64,000 nt of DNA from Litoditis marina (GCA_964036275.1 OZ038433.1:28751485-28815484); one strand, 5' to 3'. Shown: positions 33,851 to 45,000, counted from the first letter of the stretch. Numbers and translations: made by a program. The notes: generated from the letters alone by a model not told the origin.

Positions 33851-34234
33851 CCAGGAAAACTTTGCGGGTTCTGTGTTACACAATTTTCTTTCCCCCCCCC
33901 CCCTTCTTCTATCTTGAGTTTGGCTGATGAAATGAAGATGACACTAAATATATCTGAAAGCTCTCGCCAGCCCGGAATAAAAACAAGGGAGGCGGAGGCG
34001 GCTTTAGCCGCCGGCGACCTACCTTGTCCATTTCTATAATTCGCCTATTTGGTTCGTTTGTTTGTTTGTTTGAAGCCTTTTTGCTGCATTTTTAGTCTAA
34101 AAATGGGGAGAAACTGAAGCAAATGCATTTTTTGCTGAAAACTGATTAAAGCCGTGAGCTAACGTGAGCTGGACGGATTTTATTTCTCATTGGCAGTAGT
34201 GTGGGAAGGGTGGATCATATTTTTCAAGAGAAAA
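33851..34234. other. Spacer between minisatellite arrays
   Basis: Holds a C run (33,893-33,903), 'ggcggctttagccgccg', 'ctaccttgtccatttctata' and (GTTT)n. These appear in the same order beside other arrays (3,160-3,235 and 32,700-32,760). Confidence 0.6.
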
Positions 34235-34945
34235 CCCTAGCGTATAGTAGATAGAACCTTTGCCTCTATGTTAAGAGAAACTCTTGCGCCCTATTTTAGG
34301 GGGAACTTTCGCGCCATAAGTTAGGGGGAACTCCCGCGCTCAATATTGAGGACAACTCCCGCGCCCTATATTAGGGAGAACTTACGATCTCTATGTTAAG
34401 AGGAATTCCCGCGCCCTAAGTTGAGAGGAACTTCCGCACCCTATGGTAAAGGAAACTTCCGCACCCTAAGATAAAGGAAACTTCCGCACCCTATGATAAA
34501 GGAAGTTCCCGCGCCCTATGGTGAAGAAAACTCCCGCGTCCATTTCAGCGAGACGCGCTCTATGTTAAGGGAAACTCCCGCGCCGTAAATTAAGGAGAAC
34601 CTCCGCATCCTATGATAAAGGAAGTTCCCGCGCCCTATGGTGAAGAAAACTCCCGCACCCTATTTCAGCGAAACGCGCTCTATGTTAAGGGAAACTCCCG
34701 CGCCATAAGTTCAGGGGGACTCATGAGTTAGGGGAACTCCCGCGCCCTATATTAGAAAGAACTTTGCGCTCTATGTTAAGGGAAACTCCCACGCTCTATG
34801 TTAAGGGAAACTTAAGGGCAACTTAAAGGAAACTTCCGCGCCCTATGGTAAAGGTAAAGGAAACTCCCGCGCCCTATTTAAGCAAGACGCGCTCTATGTT
34901 AGAGAGAAGTTTTGCGCTCTATGGTAAGGAAGACATTCCGCGCTC
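34235..34945. repeat. Minisatellite array, about 28 units
   Basis: Units such as 'gcgccctatggtaaaggaaactccc'. A block of about 125 bp including 'ttcagcgagacgcgctctat' is duplicated (34,490-34,610 and 34,615-34,740). Confidence 0.9.
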
Positions 34946-35290
34946 GGGAAAAATGTACAATCACCCCCCAAACAACAATCACCCCCCTCGTGGTACTATT
35001 ACCCCCCACCTAATTGAAATCCTAGAAAAATCGCGCGAAGGTGGGGGGTAATTGGTAAATGGGTGGGGGAACATTGTACATCTTCGACAGTGAACAATCA
35101 CCCCCCACAATACAAAATGGGGGGTGATAGTACATACCCGGAACTGATGAACAATCACCCCCCACTCAACCCAAGCCTGCAGTACATAAGCATGGTGTAT
35201 AATCGCCCCCCCCAAAAGTGGGGGGCGATTGTAGTACGGGCCCTTTTCAAACCATTTTCGACCAGGGTGGGGGGCAAATGTAAACTACTC
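34946..35290. repeat. Alternating C-tract/G-tract repeat, second copy
   Basis: At least nine runs of five to eight C or G within 'caatcaccccccac' and 'ggggggtgatagtac' motifs, flanked on both sides by minisatellite. Related to 31,421-31,720. Confidence 0.85.
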
Positions 35291-35705
35291 CCAATGTTTA
35301 GGAAGAAGTTTCGCGCTCTATGTTAGAAATAAGTTTCGCGTTCTATGTTAGGGAGAAGTTTTGCGCTCTATGGTAAGGAAGAAATTCCGCGCTCTATGTT
35401 AGGGAGAAGTTTTGCGCTCTATGTTAGGGCGAATTTTCGCGCTCTTAAGGAGAAGTTTCGCGCTATATGTTAGGAAGAAGTTTCGCGCTCTATGGTAAGG
35501 AAGAAATTCCGCGCTCTATGTTAGGGAGAATTTTTGCGATCTGAAGGAGAAGTTTCGCGCTCTATGTTATTAAGAGAGGTCTCGCGCTCTATGTTAGAGA
35601 GAGGTCTTGCGCTCTATGTAAGGGAAAGGTCTCGCGCTCAATGTCAAAGAGAGGACTTGCGCTCTGGAGAGGTCTCGCACTGTTAAGGAGAGCTTTCGCT
35701 ATCTG
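35291..35705. repeat. Minisatellite array, about 16 units
   Basis: Units around 'tctatgttagggagaagttttgcgc', ending about 200 bp below the gag-like exon. Confidence 0.9.
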
Positions 35706-35900
35706 TACATAACTGTACAATCAAAAATGTAATGACCATTATTTTTGGATTACGAATGTGGTCACTTACTGAAATTGTGAAAACGTTCCAATCAAAAGAC
35801 AACGAATGCATTGTGCAAACCCATCAAAATGAATAGCGAATGGAAGAAACATAAAATAGCGAAACCATGCCTCCGTGGTGAAAAGAAGAGAATATCCAAC

Positions 35901-36110
35901 CTTATCTCTCGTCTGCATTTCAAGCAGGATCTTATCGAATGTGGTAAGATCTGGAGGTTGAACAGCCGCTCCCTGAGATGGGCCGGGGGGTGGTGAAGCA
36001 CTCGCCGGAGGAACTGGGATCGGGGCTGGTCTGGGTATCTTGGGAGGCTTCGGTGGACATGACAGTTTTGCCACTTGGGCACTGTGGTCCGTCTCCATTT
36101 GATCGCTCAT
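35901..36110 (-). CDS. Gag-like proline-rich exon after LTR-like segment
   Basis: ATG at 36,110 opens 70 codons: an acidic start (MSDQMETDHSAQ), a proline-rich core (KPPKIPRPAPIPVPP, SPPPGPSQG) and a basic end. Then comes a possible GT donor with 'aatttcag' about 135 bp further on. Proline-rich N-termini are usual for Gag of nematode BEL/Pao elements. It lies just past the glycoprotein gene on the same strand, so it may be the beginning of a second, truncated element. An unrelated host exon is possible. Confidence 0.4.
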
Positions 36111-36350
36111 AGATGTCCTCAAAAAGACACGATTAACACGAGATATGAAATTCTCAACGACAAAAAAAGGAGTCGGATATGTATGTGAATAGAAACTGAA
36201 GAAAGATCTGTTCCGAAGAGAAACAGAAAATGCAATAAGAGCAATGGTTATGAAAGAATAACTTCTGTGTTTGTTTACTACACAATATGAAAAACACTCC
36301 GTATTAAGTTTATAAGAGGAAAGAGATGTAGTTTCATATCGAAAATCCAT
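36111..36350 (-). promoter_or_regulatory. LTR-like segment with TATA box
   Basis: On the minus strand this 240 bp follows the glycoprotein stop and precedes the gag-like ATG. It contains TTATAAA at about 36,309-36,315 and is otherwise T-rich. Position suggests the 3' LTR of the BEL/Pao element, or its U3/R part. I cannot find a second LTR in the window to prove it. Confidence 0.4.
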
Positions 36351-38114
36351 TCACTCTTGGTGTGGTAGATTCGGTCTGCATGAACAAATACCGATAAGTC
36401 GAAAGGGTATTATCAGAAAAAACCGTAACACACGAACGAGAACGCGTGTGCAAGCTCGGCACAGAAAGAAAACGATTGTGAGAGGGAATGATAATACACT
36501 CAAAGAAATATTGCTCCTCCCGTCACCATCCATTATGATACAGTAACCGAGTATTCCAACAATTGCCACCCCCGTAATTGTGAGCGAAACAAGCAAAATA
36601 ACGGTCACAATGAAAGAAAAAATAGCATACTCTTGGAAAACTGCAAAAACATGTTTGAAATCAGGAAATTTGAAATCGGTTCCATTGGGTGATTGTCTGT
36701 GGACAATTTTCAAAAGCTCGGGAACCATAGAATTACCATTTACATAGTGTAATGTGCCGCGTAATTGAAAAATTGCCATATTTTTGTGACAACGAGCTAC
36801 ACATTCTTCAAAAACACGTGCATGCTCGTGGGAAAACCTAATGACATTAGTCACTCCAGATGGTGAACATCTGATTGAAAATGACTGTGAGCTACACTCC
36901 ACTTCTGCGATCAAACTAGGTTTTACCGTATCAAAAGCTGTACAAGGAATATTAGTCTCGGATCCGTGCAAACAGTCATAACAACCGACGATCTCGGATC
37001 CATGAACATCGCAAGTGAATGAGTCTACTATTTCGACAAATTCGCTTATGTTGGTAGGAAATTGTATTCCAAGTTCAATTGAAGCTCGTGAACTTTTTGC
37101 TAACAACTGTTCTCCAATGGATTCGAGCGTCAAAGAAGGTTGTATAACCGGTAAAACTCGAGAAATGTCGGCAAACTGGTGCCGATCGTTATTGTCGTTA
37201 CAATAGCAATTCACTTTTGATTCAGCTGGTGTACAAACACAATTGTCATGAACAGTACAACTCATGTTTTGAACCATACTCGCGTTTTCGCAAATGAAAC
37301 TTGCTTTGTAGTCTCGGTCTAGTATCACAGTGTTTGTGCCATCTGTGAGGAACTGTGACGTAAGAATAGGATACGGATCAACTGCAAAGTTTGTAACGTC
37401 CATTGACAACTTTTTGACAGTTCTGTCCGTGTTGGGTCGCAATAATACCGTGTATGTTACCGGTTTGCTGTACATGTTTAACAAAGTTATATCAAATTCA
37501 AAAAATACTGACCATTCAGAACAATCAAACACTTCGAACACTTCATCATTGGAACGGACGTGATAAACTCTATGAGAGAGACAACCTGAGCTGGGAAAAA
37601 AACAATCGCACCCATAACCTCCGCATGATTCAGCGCAGTAAGTCTTTCCAGGATAGTGGTTTGACTTCTGCAATTCAGGAATTAGTGAGTCTGACTGTAT
37701 AGCACCACATTTATCACCATCACATGAGCCCATTCGTGCACATCGTTTGCTGTACTCAACAAGAGTTTTTGTGTCTCTGGTGAAATATAGCGATTTTTTG
37801 ACACAGTGAAAATTTATTCTCCGAAATCGGAATTTTATCTCTCTCATGAGGATGTTGTTATGTTTCAAATGAACGCAAACTTCTGATTTGGTTGTACTCA
37901 TTTTTAAAATAGCAGAGTGTACTTGCGTGCAATTTTGGCTGTCTGTGCAAACCACATCTGTTATGGGCACTGTAAATGTACTCTGGCAAGAATCACCGGT
38001 AAACAGTGAAAACGCCGGTAAACAGTGAAAACAAAGCAAAAATTGCCAGTACACGAACAAATGTTGAACTTCTTGGAGCTCTGGCCAAATTTGCAGAATT
38101 CTCTTCAATGTCAA
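36351..38114 (-). CDS. Retroelement glycoprotein, Phlebovirus_G2 type
   Basis: 587 codons. Cysteine-rich ectodomain: a Cys pair near residue 56-62, SKRCARMGSC (about 122-131), YPGKTYC and CGGYGCDCFFPSSGC (about 154-178). This is the fusion-loop region of class II phlebovirus-type Gc/G2 proteins as carried by nematode BEL/Pao elements. Residues about 498-526 are a strong membrane helix and a second hydrophobic stretch follows (about 536-577). Its N-terminal portion lies in other frames upstream, and the region before residue about 40 comes after a 19-bp tandem duplication, so the gene as it stands is broken. Such env-like genes were captured from negative-strand RNA viruses; any infectious ability is not implied here. 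Confidence 0.8.
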   Translation of the reverse strand: MTLKRILQIWPELQEVQHLFVYWQFLLCFHCLPAFSLFTGDSCQSTFTVPITDVVCTDSQNCTQVHSAILKMSTTKSEVCVHLKHNNILMREIKFRFRRINFHCVKKSLYFTRDTKTLVEYSKRCARMGSCDGDKCGAIQSDSLIPELQKSNHYPGKTYCAESCGGYGCDCFFPSSGCLSHRVYHVRSNDEVFEVFDCSEWSVFFEFDITLLNMYSKPVTYTVLLRPNTDRTVKKLSMDVTNFAVDPYPILTSQFLTDGTNTVILDRDYKASFICENASMVQNMSCTVHDNCVCTPAESKVNCYCNDNNDRHQFADISRVLPVIQPSLTLESIGEQLLAKSSRASIELGIQFPTNISEFVEIVDSFTCDVHGSEIVGCYDCLHGSETNIPCTAFDTVKPSLIAEVECSSQSFSIRCSPSGVTNVIRFSHEHARVFEECVARCHKNMAIFQLRGTLHYVNGNSMVPELLKIVHRQSPNGTDFKFPDFKHVFAVFQEYAIFSFIVTVILLVSLTITGVAIVGILGYCIIMDGDGRSNISLSVLSFPLTIVFFLCRACTRVLVRVLRFFLIIPFRLIGICSCRPNLPHQE

Positions 38115-38295
38115 TCAGAGGAATAGAATCACTATTTTTCCTGATCTTCTTTTTTGACTGGAAGGTACACAAGATACGCAGTTGTATGAGTTTGCAAATG
38201 AAACAAATTAGTACCAGTATCGAGCTAATTAGCACGTAGATAAGAACTGCCGACACCCCCAATGGCTGCTCTAGGCCAACATTGAGGGTTCGCAA
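37993..38295 (-). pseudogene. Frame-shifted piece of glycoprotein gene with membrane helix
   Basis: 100 codons with a strong helix (SAVLIYVLISSILVLICF) and a basic tail, overlapping the ends of the neighbouring frames. It bridges the end of the integrase frame (Cys-rich WCSHLIANPQCWP) and the main glycoprotein frame. Three frames for one protein imply two frame-changing lesions. Confidence 0.6.
37996..38033. repeat. 19-bp tandem duplication in glycoprotein gene
   Basis: Two copies of 'ccggtaaacagtgaaaac' plus one differing base. Nineteen is not divisible by three, and the frame change falls exactly here. Confidence 0.85.
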
Positions 38296-40456
38296 TCAAG
38301 TGACTGCACCATACACATGAGATCATCTCACAAAAAGGGCTAGATGGGCATTGGTGTCGGAAAATTGCAGTTATATTGCCTGTAACGGATTTAACCTGTA
38401 CCATATAGTCGTTCACTACGATTTCGGCAGGGAATTGTACCGTAACGTTTTGTAAAGGGTTGAGAACGTGCATACAATGTGCATCTCCGCAGATCTCAAT
38501 CGAATCTGAGAAAATCGAATTGGAAACCAACACACCGCCTTTTATACAATGTATAACTAGTTGTGAGGAGTCGGCGGATGTGAGAACCGAAGGAATTACG
38601 AGCATGAACATCATCATTATGCTCAAAGTGTGTGAGAAGACACTTGGTCCCACTTTTTTGGAAGTAGTAGGTCTTCCTATCTGTTCAATTCCCTCGTCTG
38701 CTGAGTCGCAATCAGCGTATTGCGCGCGCATCTTAGCTTGCCTGGCAGGCTGGATACGCCGACCGCCTTCATTGATTGATGCGTCAGAGAGTGCTATCTC
38801 TGCCGTTTTGCCTGGTTCAACATTGTTTTTCTGCGTATTACATTTATTCTGCTCATCTTTTTGAGACTCACAAATTTCAAGAGGTACAATTCTGTTGATT
38901 GCTCGTTTGACAATGTTCTTAGTAGACAATTGAATAGAAACTGAGCGAATTTCCCCATCCTCACTAGGGTGAAGGTTCACAATTCTTGCCAAATTCCACT
39001 CACTGCGTTTCTGATTGTCATCCATAACCAGAACCATTTCCCCTATTCGTGGAAGTAGTCTACAGTATGATTTCTGATTGATTCGCAATTTGTGATTAGT
39101 GCGAAGCTCAGTAAGATAATGATTTGACCAAATATTCCAAAAGTGATTCAAATACTGTGATGTTTTGTTCATTGCTTCAATGGCATGTTCTAGAGTATTA
39201 ATTGTGTAGAATCGGTAATCAGTGTCCTCATCATTGTTCTCTTCAGTTGTGAACAGTGAAAGGTCTGCTCTTGGAATGAGAAAGTCCACCGGACGGAGTA
39301 TATCAGTAGGACTAAGGTCAGTGGAAATATAAAGTGAGGGGCGTGAGTTTATCATGCCTTCTATCTCCGTAATGACGGTCACAAACTCATGTTGTGAAGG
39401 AATATGTTTTCCGAATAATTTTCTCATTGCATTTTTTACTGATCCAACCAGTCTCTCGTAGAATCCTCCTTTCCACGGTGAAAGAGGAGTGATGAATTCC
39501 CAATGTATGCCATTTTTGAAAAAGTAACGGAATACATCTGGGTGACATTCTCGAGCAGCATAGTGTACCACTTGTGCTCCCAGAGTGAAATTTGTAGCAT
39601 TATCAGTCACTACATAATTTGGAACTCCTCGTCGAGCAATAAACCGACGAAATGCAAATAGAAATTCAATAGCAGAGAGTCCTTGAACTACCTCTAAATG
39701 AACTGCTCTAGTTGACATACATGTCATGAGACAAATCCAACACTTTTCCCTTACAGCTCCATCGGTTTTCAGTTTGAAAGGTCCCATATAGTCAATTCCG
39801 ATGGCACCGAACGGACGAGAAGCGGTTACCCGAGCGGACGGCAAACAAGGAATGGTTGGATAGAGGTAAGGTCGAGCATTCTGTTTTTTGCAAATTATGC
39901 ATGTTCTCAAAACGGAAGACACTCTTTGTCTCCCTTTAGGAATCCAAAACTTTTGTCGTACTGCACACAATGTACCATTAACACCAGGATGTCCCTGAGA
40001 TTGATGATCATCTCTGATTATCAACTCAGAAATGCGATTTTTCGGGTTGATCAGAATGGGATTGACAGTGTGAAGTGGTGAATTGGATTTGTTTAATCGT
40101 CCGTAACATCGTAATACACCATGTTCGTCAGAATGTATGTTTAAAGACTCGTACTGTTTCATATCTGTTTCAGATAGACGCCGTTGTACGTCCTTGACGA
40201 TAACAGTTTCCGCGATCTGAAGATCCTGAGCCGTTACTTCTCCCCAGAGTGAAACACAATCAAGACCAGGTATGTGTGATAGTAATCTTTCACCCTTTTC
40301 CCTTGATAATTCGCGGTACACTCGCTTTGAAATGAAGCAGAACAATTGCTGTTGTTCTTTTGAGATTGCAGAGAGAACTGTGTTCATTGTAGCGAAGTAA
40401 ATTTTTGCCATCATCACGTTCTGCGGCAGAAACTTGATTGGCTTGAACCTTCTCAT
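38225..40456 (-). CDS. BEL/Pao integrase and start of glycoprotein
   Basis: 743 codons. An integrase zinc-binding region has HQSQGHPG (151-158) and CIIC (186-189). The catalytic core has D222 (IDYMGPF), D285 (VVTDNATNF) and E334 (GFYERLVGS), so the DDE triad is complete. A DUF5641-type domain follows (about 435-530; LRINQKSY, RIGEMVLVMDDN, EWNLARI). After residue about 600 a signal-like helix (SIMMMFMLVIPSVL) and a Cys-rich segment start the glycoprotein. The integrase would insert the element cDNA into the genome. The upstream protease and reverse transcriptase are missing; the frame opens after a frameshift relative to the RNase H part. Confidence 0.9.
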   Translation of the reverse strand: MRRFKPIKFLPQNVMMAKIYFATMNTVLSAISKEQQQLFCFISKRVYRELSREKGERLLSHIPGLDCVSLWGEVTAQDLQIAETVIVKDVQRRLSETDMKQYESLNIHSDEHGVLRCYGRLNKSNSPLHTVNPILINPKNRISELIIRDDHQSQGHPGVNGTLCAVRQKFWIPKGRQRVSSVLRTCIICKKQNARPYLYPTIPCLPSARVTASRPFGAIGIDYMGPFKLKTDGAVREKCWICLMTCMSTRAVHLEVVQGLSAIEFLFAFRRFIARRGVPNYVVTDNATNFTLGAQVVHYAARECHPDVFRYFFKNGIHWEFITPLSPWKGGFYERLVGSVKNAMRKLFGKHIPSQHEFVTVITEIEGMINSRPSLYISTDLSPTDILRPVDFLIPRADLSLFTTEENNDEDTDYRFYTINTLEHAIEAMNKTSQYLNHFWNIWSNHYLTELRTNHKLRINQKSYCRLLPRIGEMVLVMDDNQKRSEWNLARIVNLHPSEDGEIRSVSIQLSTKNIVKRAINRIVPLEICESQKDEQNKCNTQKNNVEPGKTAEIALSDASINEGGRRIQPARQAKMRAQYADCDSADEGIEQIGRPTTSKKVGPSVFSHTLSIMMMFMLVIPSVLTSADSSQLVIHCIKGGVLVSNSIFSDSIEICGDAHCMHVLNPLQNVTVQFPAEIVVNDYMVQVKSVTGNITAIFRHQCPSSPFCEMISCVWCSHLIANPQCWPRAAIGGVGSSYLRAN

Positions 40457-40925
40457 CCACTTCTACATCATATTTTTCTTGCAATAAAACCAACGTTAAC
40501 TTGTTTTGTGGCCAGAACTGTTCGCTCTTCATCAAGTATATTGGACCAGTCCACCACATATGACCATTGATTTCATCTTTACTCAGCCCTCGAGTCGCAC
40601 AGTCAGCTGGATTCAATTTAGTGTCTACATAATCAATCTTGACCGTGATACCATTTTCTTGCCAGTCATAGACTTTCTTGCGAATTGAGTTGACTATGTT
40701 GCGCACGAATGTACATAACTCTTTTTCAGAGTGGACCCAATGTAACGCGATTTCTGAATCGCAAAACATGCGAATAGTAGTGATTGAAATTCCAAGCTCG
40801 TTCAACACGAAATCCGCTAGGTTAGAGCCAATAAACATACCGAGAAGTTCTAGTCTAGGCATATATGCGTTTTTATGTGCACCTGTAACTTTGATCGGCG
40901 CCAAGCGGCTGCGCGAAGCCAAAAG
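40290..40925 (-). pseudogene. BEL/Pao RNase H domain fragment
   Basis: About 210 codons. LASRSRLAPIK, PRLELLGMFIGSNLA, FCDSEIALHWV, KLNPADCATRGLS and HMWWTGP are the standard blocks of BEL/Pao RNase H, including two acidic catalytic positions (E of RLELL, D of FCDSE). The first catalytic Asp block is degraded: the frame can be followed upstream only to about 40,985 (HCDGQITCTL). No reverse transcriptase is found further upstream. It overlaps the integrase frame by a +1-type shift near 40,430. Confidence 0.85.
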
Positions 40926-42080
40926 CGTACAAGTAATCTGGCCGTCACAATGTATCGATTGCAGAGTCCGCTCTGCATGATGTAACCTGTACGGTTGCTT
41001 GAGGAAAGGAGAATTCAGTAGATATCAGGAAATCACAAAGACAGTACAGACAACTTATAATGCATAGGATTCAGACGCGCAAGACTCTAGTAATATCATT
41101 TGACTATTGTAACTCTATTATTATTATTTACTGTAATTAATATTGTTTTATAATATTGTCTAGTATGTTTATCTATTGTCTAGCGCTGCCTAAATGAAGC
41201 ATGAGTTATACAGAATGTACTGTTTATATATTGTCTAACAAATCTAATGTATTCGTATGACTATCTATCTATAGTGCGCAGACAGGCGTAAGCCGCACTG
41301 GTTAAACTATTGAACCTTTCATTACTTCTCTCTAAAACTTGACCGCGTGGCAGTTACATAAATTGAATAATAGGCGTATACCACTGACGCTGAAACACTA
41401 ACTGAAAAAGAAAGACATAAAGTAGGAGCTGATGGAGATAGATTACTAGGAAGAAGAGAAGTAGGAGAACATAAAGAAATAGAAGTTACCTTAACATTTG
41501 GTTCTGTAGGAGAAACCGAAAGCAGATTATTTTGACTGACTACAAAAGAGGAGGATTTAGCAAAACTAGCAGGCGAAGGATTTAGTTTCCCCGAGGGGAA
41601 CTTTTTGAAGGAATACACTCACCATTCCAGTTGAATTGCACTATCAGACTCCAATAGATTCGATCACTCCGTTGTCCATTGAACTTTCCTGCATTTTCAG
41701 TTGGGTTCGTGCGATGTTCGACCTCTCCGCTCCGCTCAATTCCGCGTTGGATTTTGGATGTCGAAAAAGCCGACGGTTTTAGCAAATATGGTAAGAGTCT
41801 GTTTCATCTTTTCCGAGATGTGATACATTGATGAATTGTACTTTCATTGCTGGAAACAGCTTCCTACTACACAATCATATCGTAAAATTTCAATGGAATG
41901 AAAACTCAAGCTATTAGAAGTTTTCAAACTGCACAACGGGTTTTTTCATCTATCAATTACACGTTTACTAATCGGGATAACTTGTTTTCAATGGTTTTTC
42001 CGAGATGCTTCATTCTTGAAATTGTGAAGTTTAACTTTTCTAATAAAACTTCACACTTTCGAATATTAACGACTCTCGAG
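40926..42080. other. Sequence beyond the 5' truncation of the BEL/Pao element
   Basis: AT-rich with no RT, protease or LTR. Minus-strand frames at 41,322-41,618 (Ser/Pro/Thr-rich, with an internal 'aaggtaact' donor-like site) and 41,582-41,785 are unassigned and might be decayed gag exons. Confidence 0.35.
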
Positions 42081-45000
42081 GTCTAAATTATACACCAGTC
42101 ACTAGTAACATGATTGCAGATTATTGTCATTACCCATCTTTACGGTGATCGGACAGAAATTTGATATCTTTCGAACGGGATGAAGGTTGGTGGTTTGGAG
42201 TTCAAACTCTAGAATTCAGCCAGTTTTTATGTTATAGTATAGTTCTCCAAAGGTTGTCAGTAAATAAGGATATGGTTATTATAATCCAGTTTTTTAAAAT
42301 TTATTTATTTGATGCACGACGAGGTGCGCTAAACGAGAAAGAAAAAAATAAACACAGAAGTACAATTGATGAAAGAAAAAGAACATAGTAAAAATACAGA
42401 AGCAATATCGAACAGTCGTCAGAAAAGTACACGTGTAGAATTATGTAAATTATGTCTACAAAATCCGCTAACTACACAAATTTGGTGTATGGATCGATGA
42501 ATTCAAAAATCAGTGTTTCGCCAATCGAAGCTACACGCTCTGGTGTATATCTGAATAGGAATCGAATCGTGTGTTTTTTTGATAGACGATCACGATAGCC
42601 TTTTATCTTATGTTGAATCGTCTAAAGTTAAAGTCTTCAAATCGATTCGGTTCATTCTAATTCATATTTGTGCTGACTAGTTAACAAGGAAGTCTTTCGG
42701 TTTCAAACTCGAGAAATGTGATTATTTCGCATCAAAAATAGTCAAATTTTCATGATTTTGGCGAAATAGGAGTTCTTTTATTTTACGAATGCTGATTTCT
42801 ATCTGTACATTCATACAGAAGTATGAGTGTACAGTAGATCAGTCTAGTCTATTTTTTGGCTCCTTGAAAGTTAAAGACAGGTTCGACACAAAACCGGTGA
42901 AACATACACCAGTAAGGTCCGACTATTCGACAAAAGTAGTCCATTTTCTGCTTCAAACACGTAAGAATTAGAGAGTTACCATCAAAAATAGACAAATTTT
43001 ATCGTTTTTGACAAAAAAATAGCCTGTTTGTGGACTTTTTGTAGATATACGGACAACTTCATTGGAGCATTTATGGGTTGATGGCATCAGTTTTCTGACT
43101 ATCCTGGCACAAGTTCAGCGAAATTCTTAAATTTCAGATGTACTGCAGTCCTGCCGCCGTTACGGACAGGTAGTCTATCCTCCATCTCCTACCCTGGTTC
43201 CGGAAGAAAGGGCGAGAGGGAACGCAACTCATTCGCGGACATTCGGTATGTTTATTTTTTTTGAGAAAGATCAACAGGAGGGGGGATAGAGGGAGAGAAA
43301 GGGATATGAACATAGAGAGAGAGTTATCTCTTTCTGCGCGTGAAGACATGTTTATCACATACAAAAAAAGTTATTGAATAAGCCAGACACTTTTAAAGAG
43401 TGGGCTTGCTCCTCACGAAGCACAATTATCGAGAATCTGTCAGTTTTTGATGCAATAAATTGAACCTATTTGAACCTAATTAAACCGAAATTTGACCTAT
43501 TTTTTTTAATCAAAAACCGGATGCCTTCATTGAAAAACTCAAAACCTGCTGGTGTATGGTAACATCACACTTCAGTATTAGTTAGTAATATTGTTCTTTC
43601 TGGTCTTTTTTTGTTTCTCTCAGGGAAACGCTGGCCAATACGATACATAGTATGTTCTTTGTGGGCTCTAAATTGACATTTGTATTATCCACGTCCACGG
43701 TGTATACGTAGTTCGGTGCGTAACGTGCCAAAGTAGAAACTACAGTTCATTTAGGCAGTCAGTCATGCGCATACGTGAGGCTATTTCGCTGTTCGCAAAA
43801 TAGATTGAAAATCAGGTGTTTTATTTGCGTAAACTAACTACAAAACTGAGTGGAAAGTGAGATTTCACCAATATTTGTTGAAACTAGGGCAGTTCCAAAT
43901 TCCTAGTTTGAAGAAAAACCGGTGATTCAATGGAAAATTCAACAAAGTCGTTTCATGTTTGATCTTGATTCATACCCTAGAATAACACTGTCAGCCATTG
44001 TAGTTATTTACAGACTTGTGCCGCCTCTACTCATCCCCTGCGAAAAGAGGACGTTGATATCTTGCTCTTCAGTGAGTTTCTTCTCATTTTCATATAGTTC
44101 TAGACTGGACTTAACGATTAACCAACATATTCCAAAAACATCAAGTTGTATTTCACGTTAGGAATTACACTGGTAAATCGGTCTTTTCGTTAATCTGAGA
44201 CGAAGTTAAATTCATAACTTAAAAAACTAGTGCTCGTGTCTAATTTGGTTCTGTAAACTGGAAACTAACGTGCAGATTCCAGTGTAGTTGGCTGGCGAAT
44301 TTGCCGACTTTCACGCTATGCACGTAAAAATAGGATATTTTAATCGAAAAACGGGTTACTTTTTGGCTTTTTGCAGAACAGTCACGCTTTACTCGTGTAT
44401 CTTAATAAATGTGATGGTAGAGCGGTTCACTAAGATCATTTTTTAGTTCTGAGTACCGATGGCTGCGGCGAGGGGACGTCAGAGAACCTTAGCAAGCGCG
44501 GGACTGAAGATTATCAGGAATTCCAAAAGGAATCGAAGTTCAATCGCCACAAGCTCAACTTATTCTCATAGATCCGGTATATAGGACTCATAAGCAGCCG
44601 TATTATCAGGTCTTTTACACTTTTTTTTACATCATAGTATTATTAGGTTAGCCGTATTTTGGCTAGTTTTGTTTGCATGTTAGTGTAGTTGTTCACGGTT
44701 GTGCAGTTGATATTCTTGAACTATTTTTCCTACTATCGAGTCATATTGGTTGGCAATTATTTTATGGTCCATCATAGTTAGTCCAAAAAATGCGATATTT
44801 AACAATTTGACGTGCTATTTTTGAGTGCAGAGGTGCAGAAGTGCATCACTATAACTGTTTTGAGCTTTGTAGTATGTAGTTTTAAGATTTTTATGATGTC
44901 ACTCAAAATTGTATTTTTTTGTTTTTCTCGTTTCGTTTAGCCATTTTTGTGTTTTCTGTACAACGTTTCGATGCACAAGTGAATGAATATGTGAATTATT

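Noticed and set aside
38460..38864. 134-codon plus-strand frame
   Set aside because: Antisense shadow of the integrase/glycoprotein frame.
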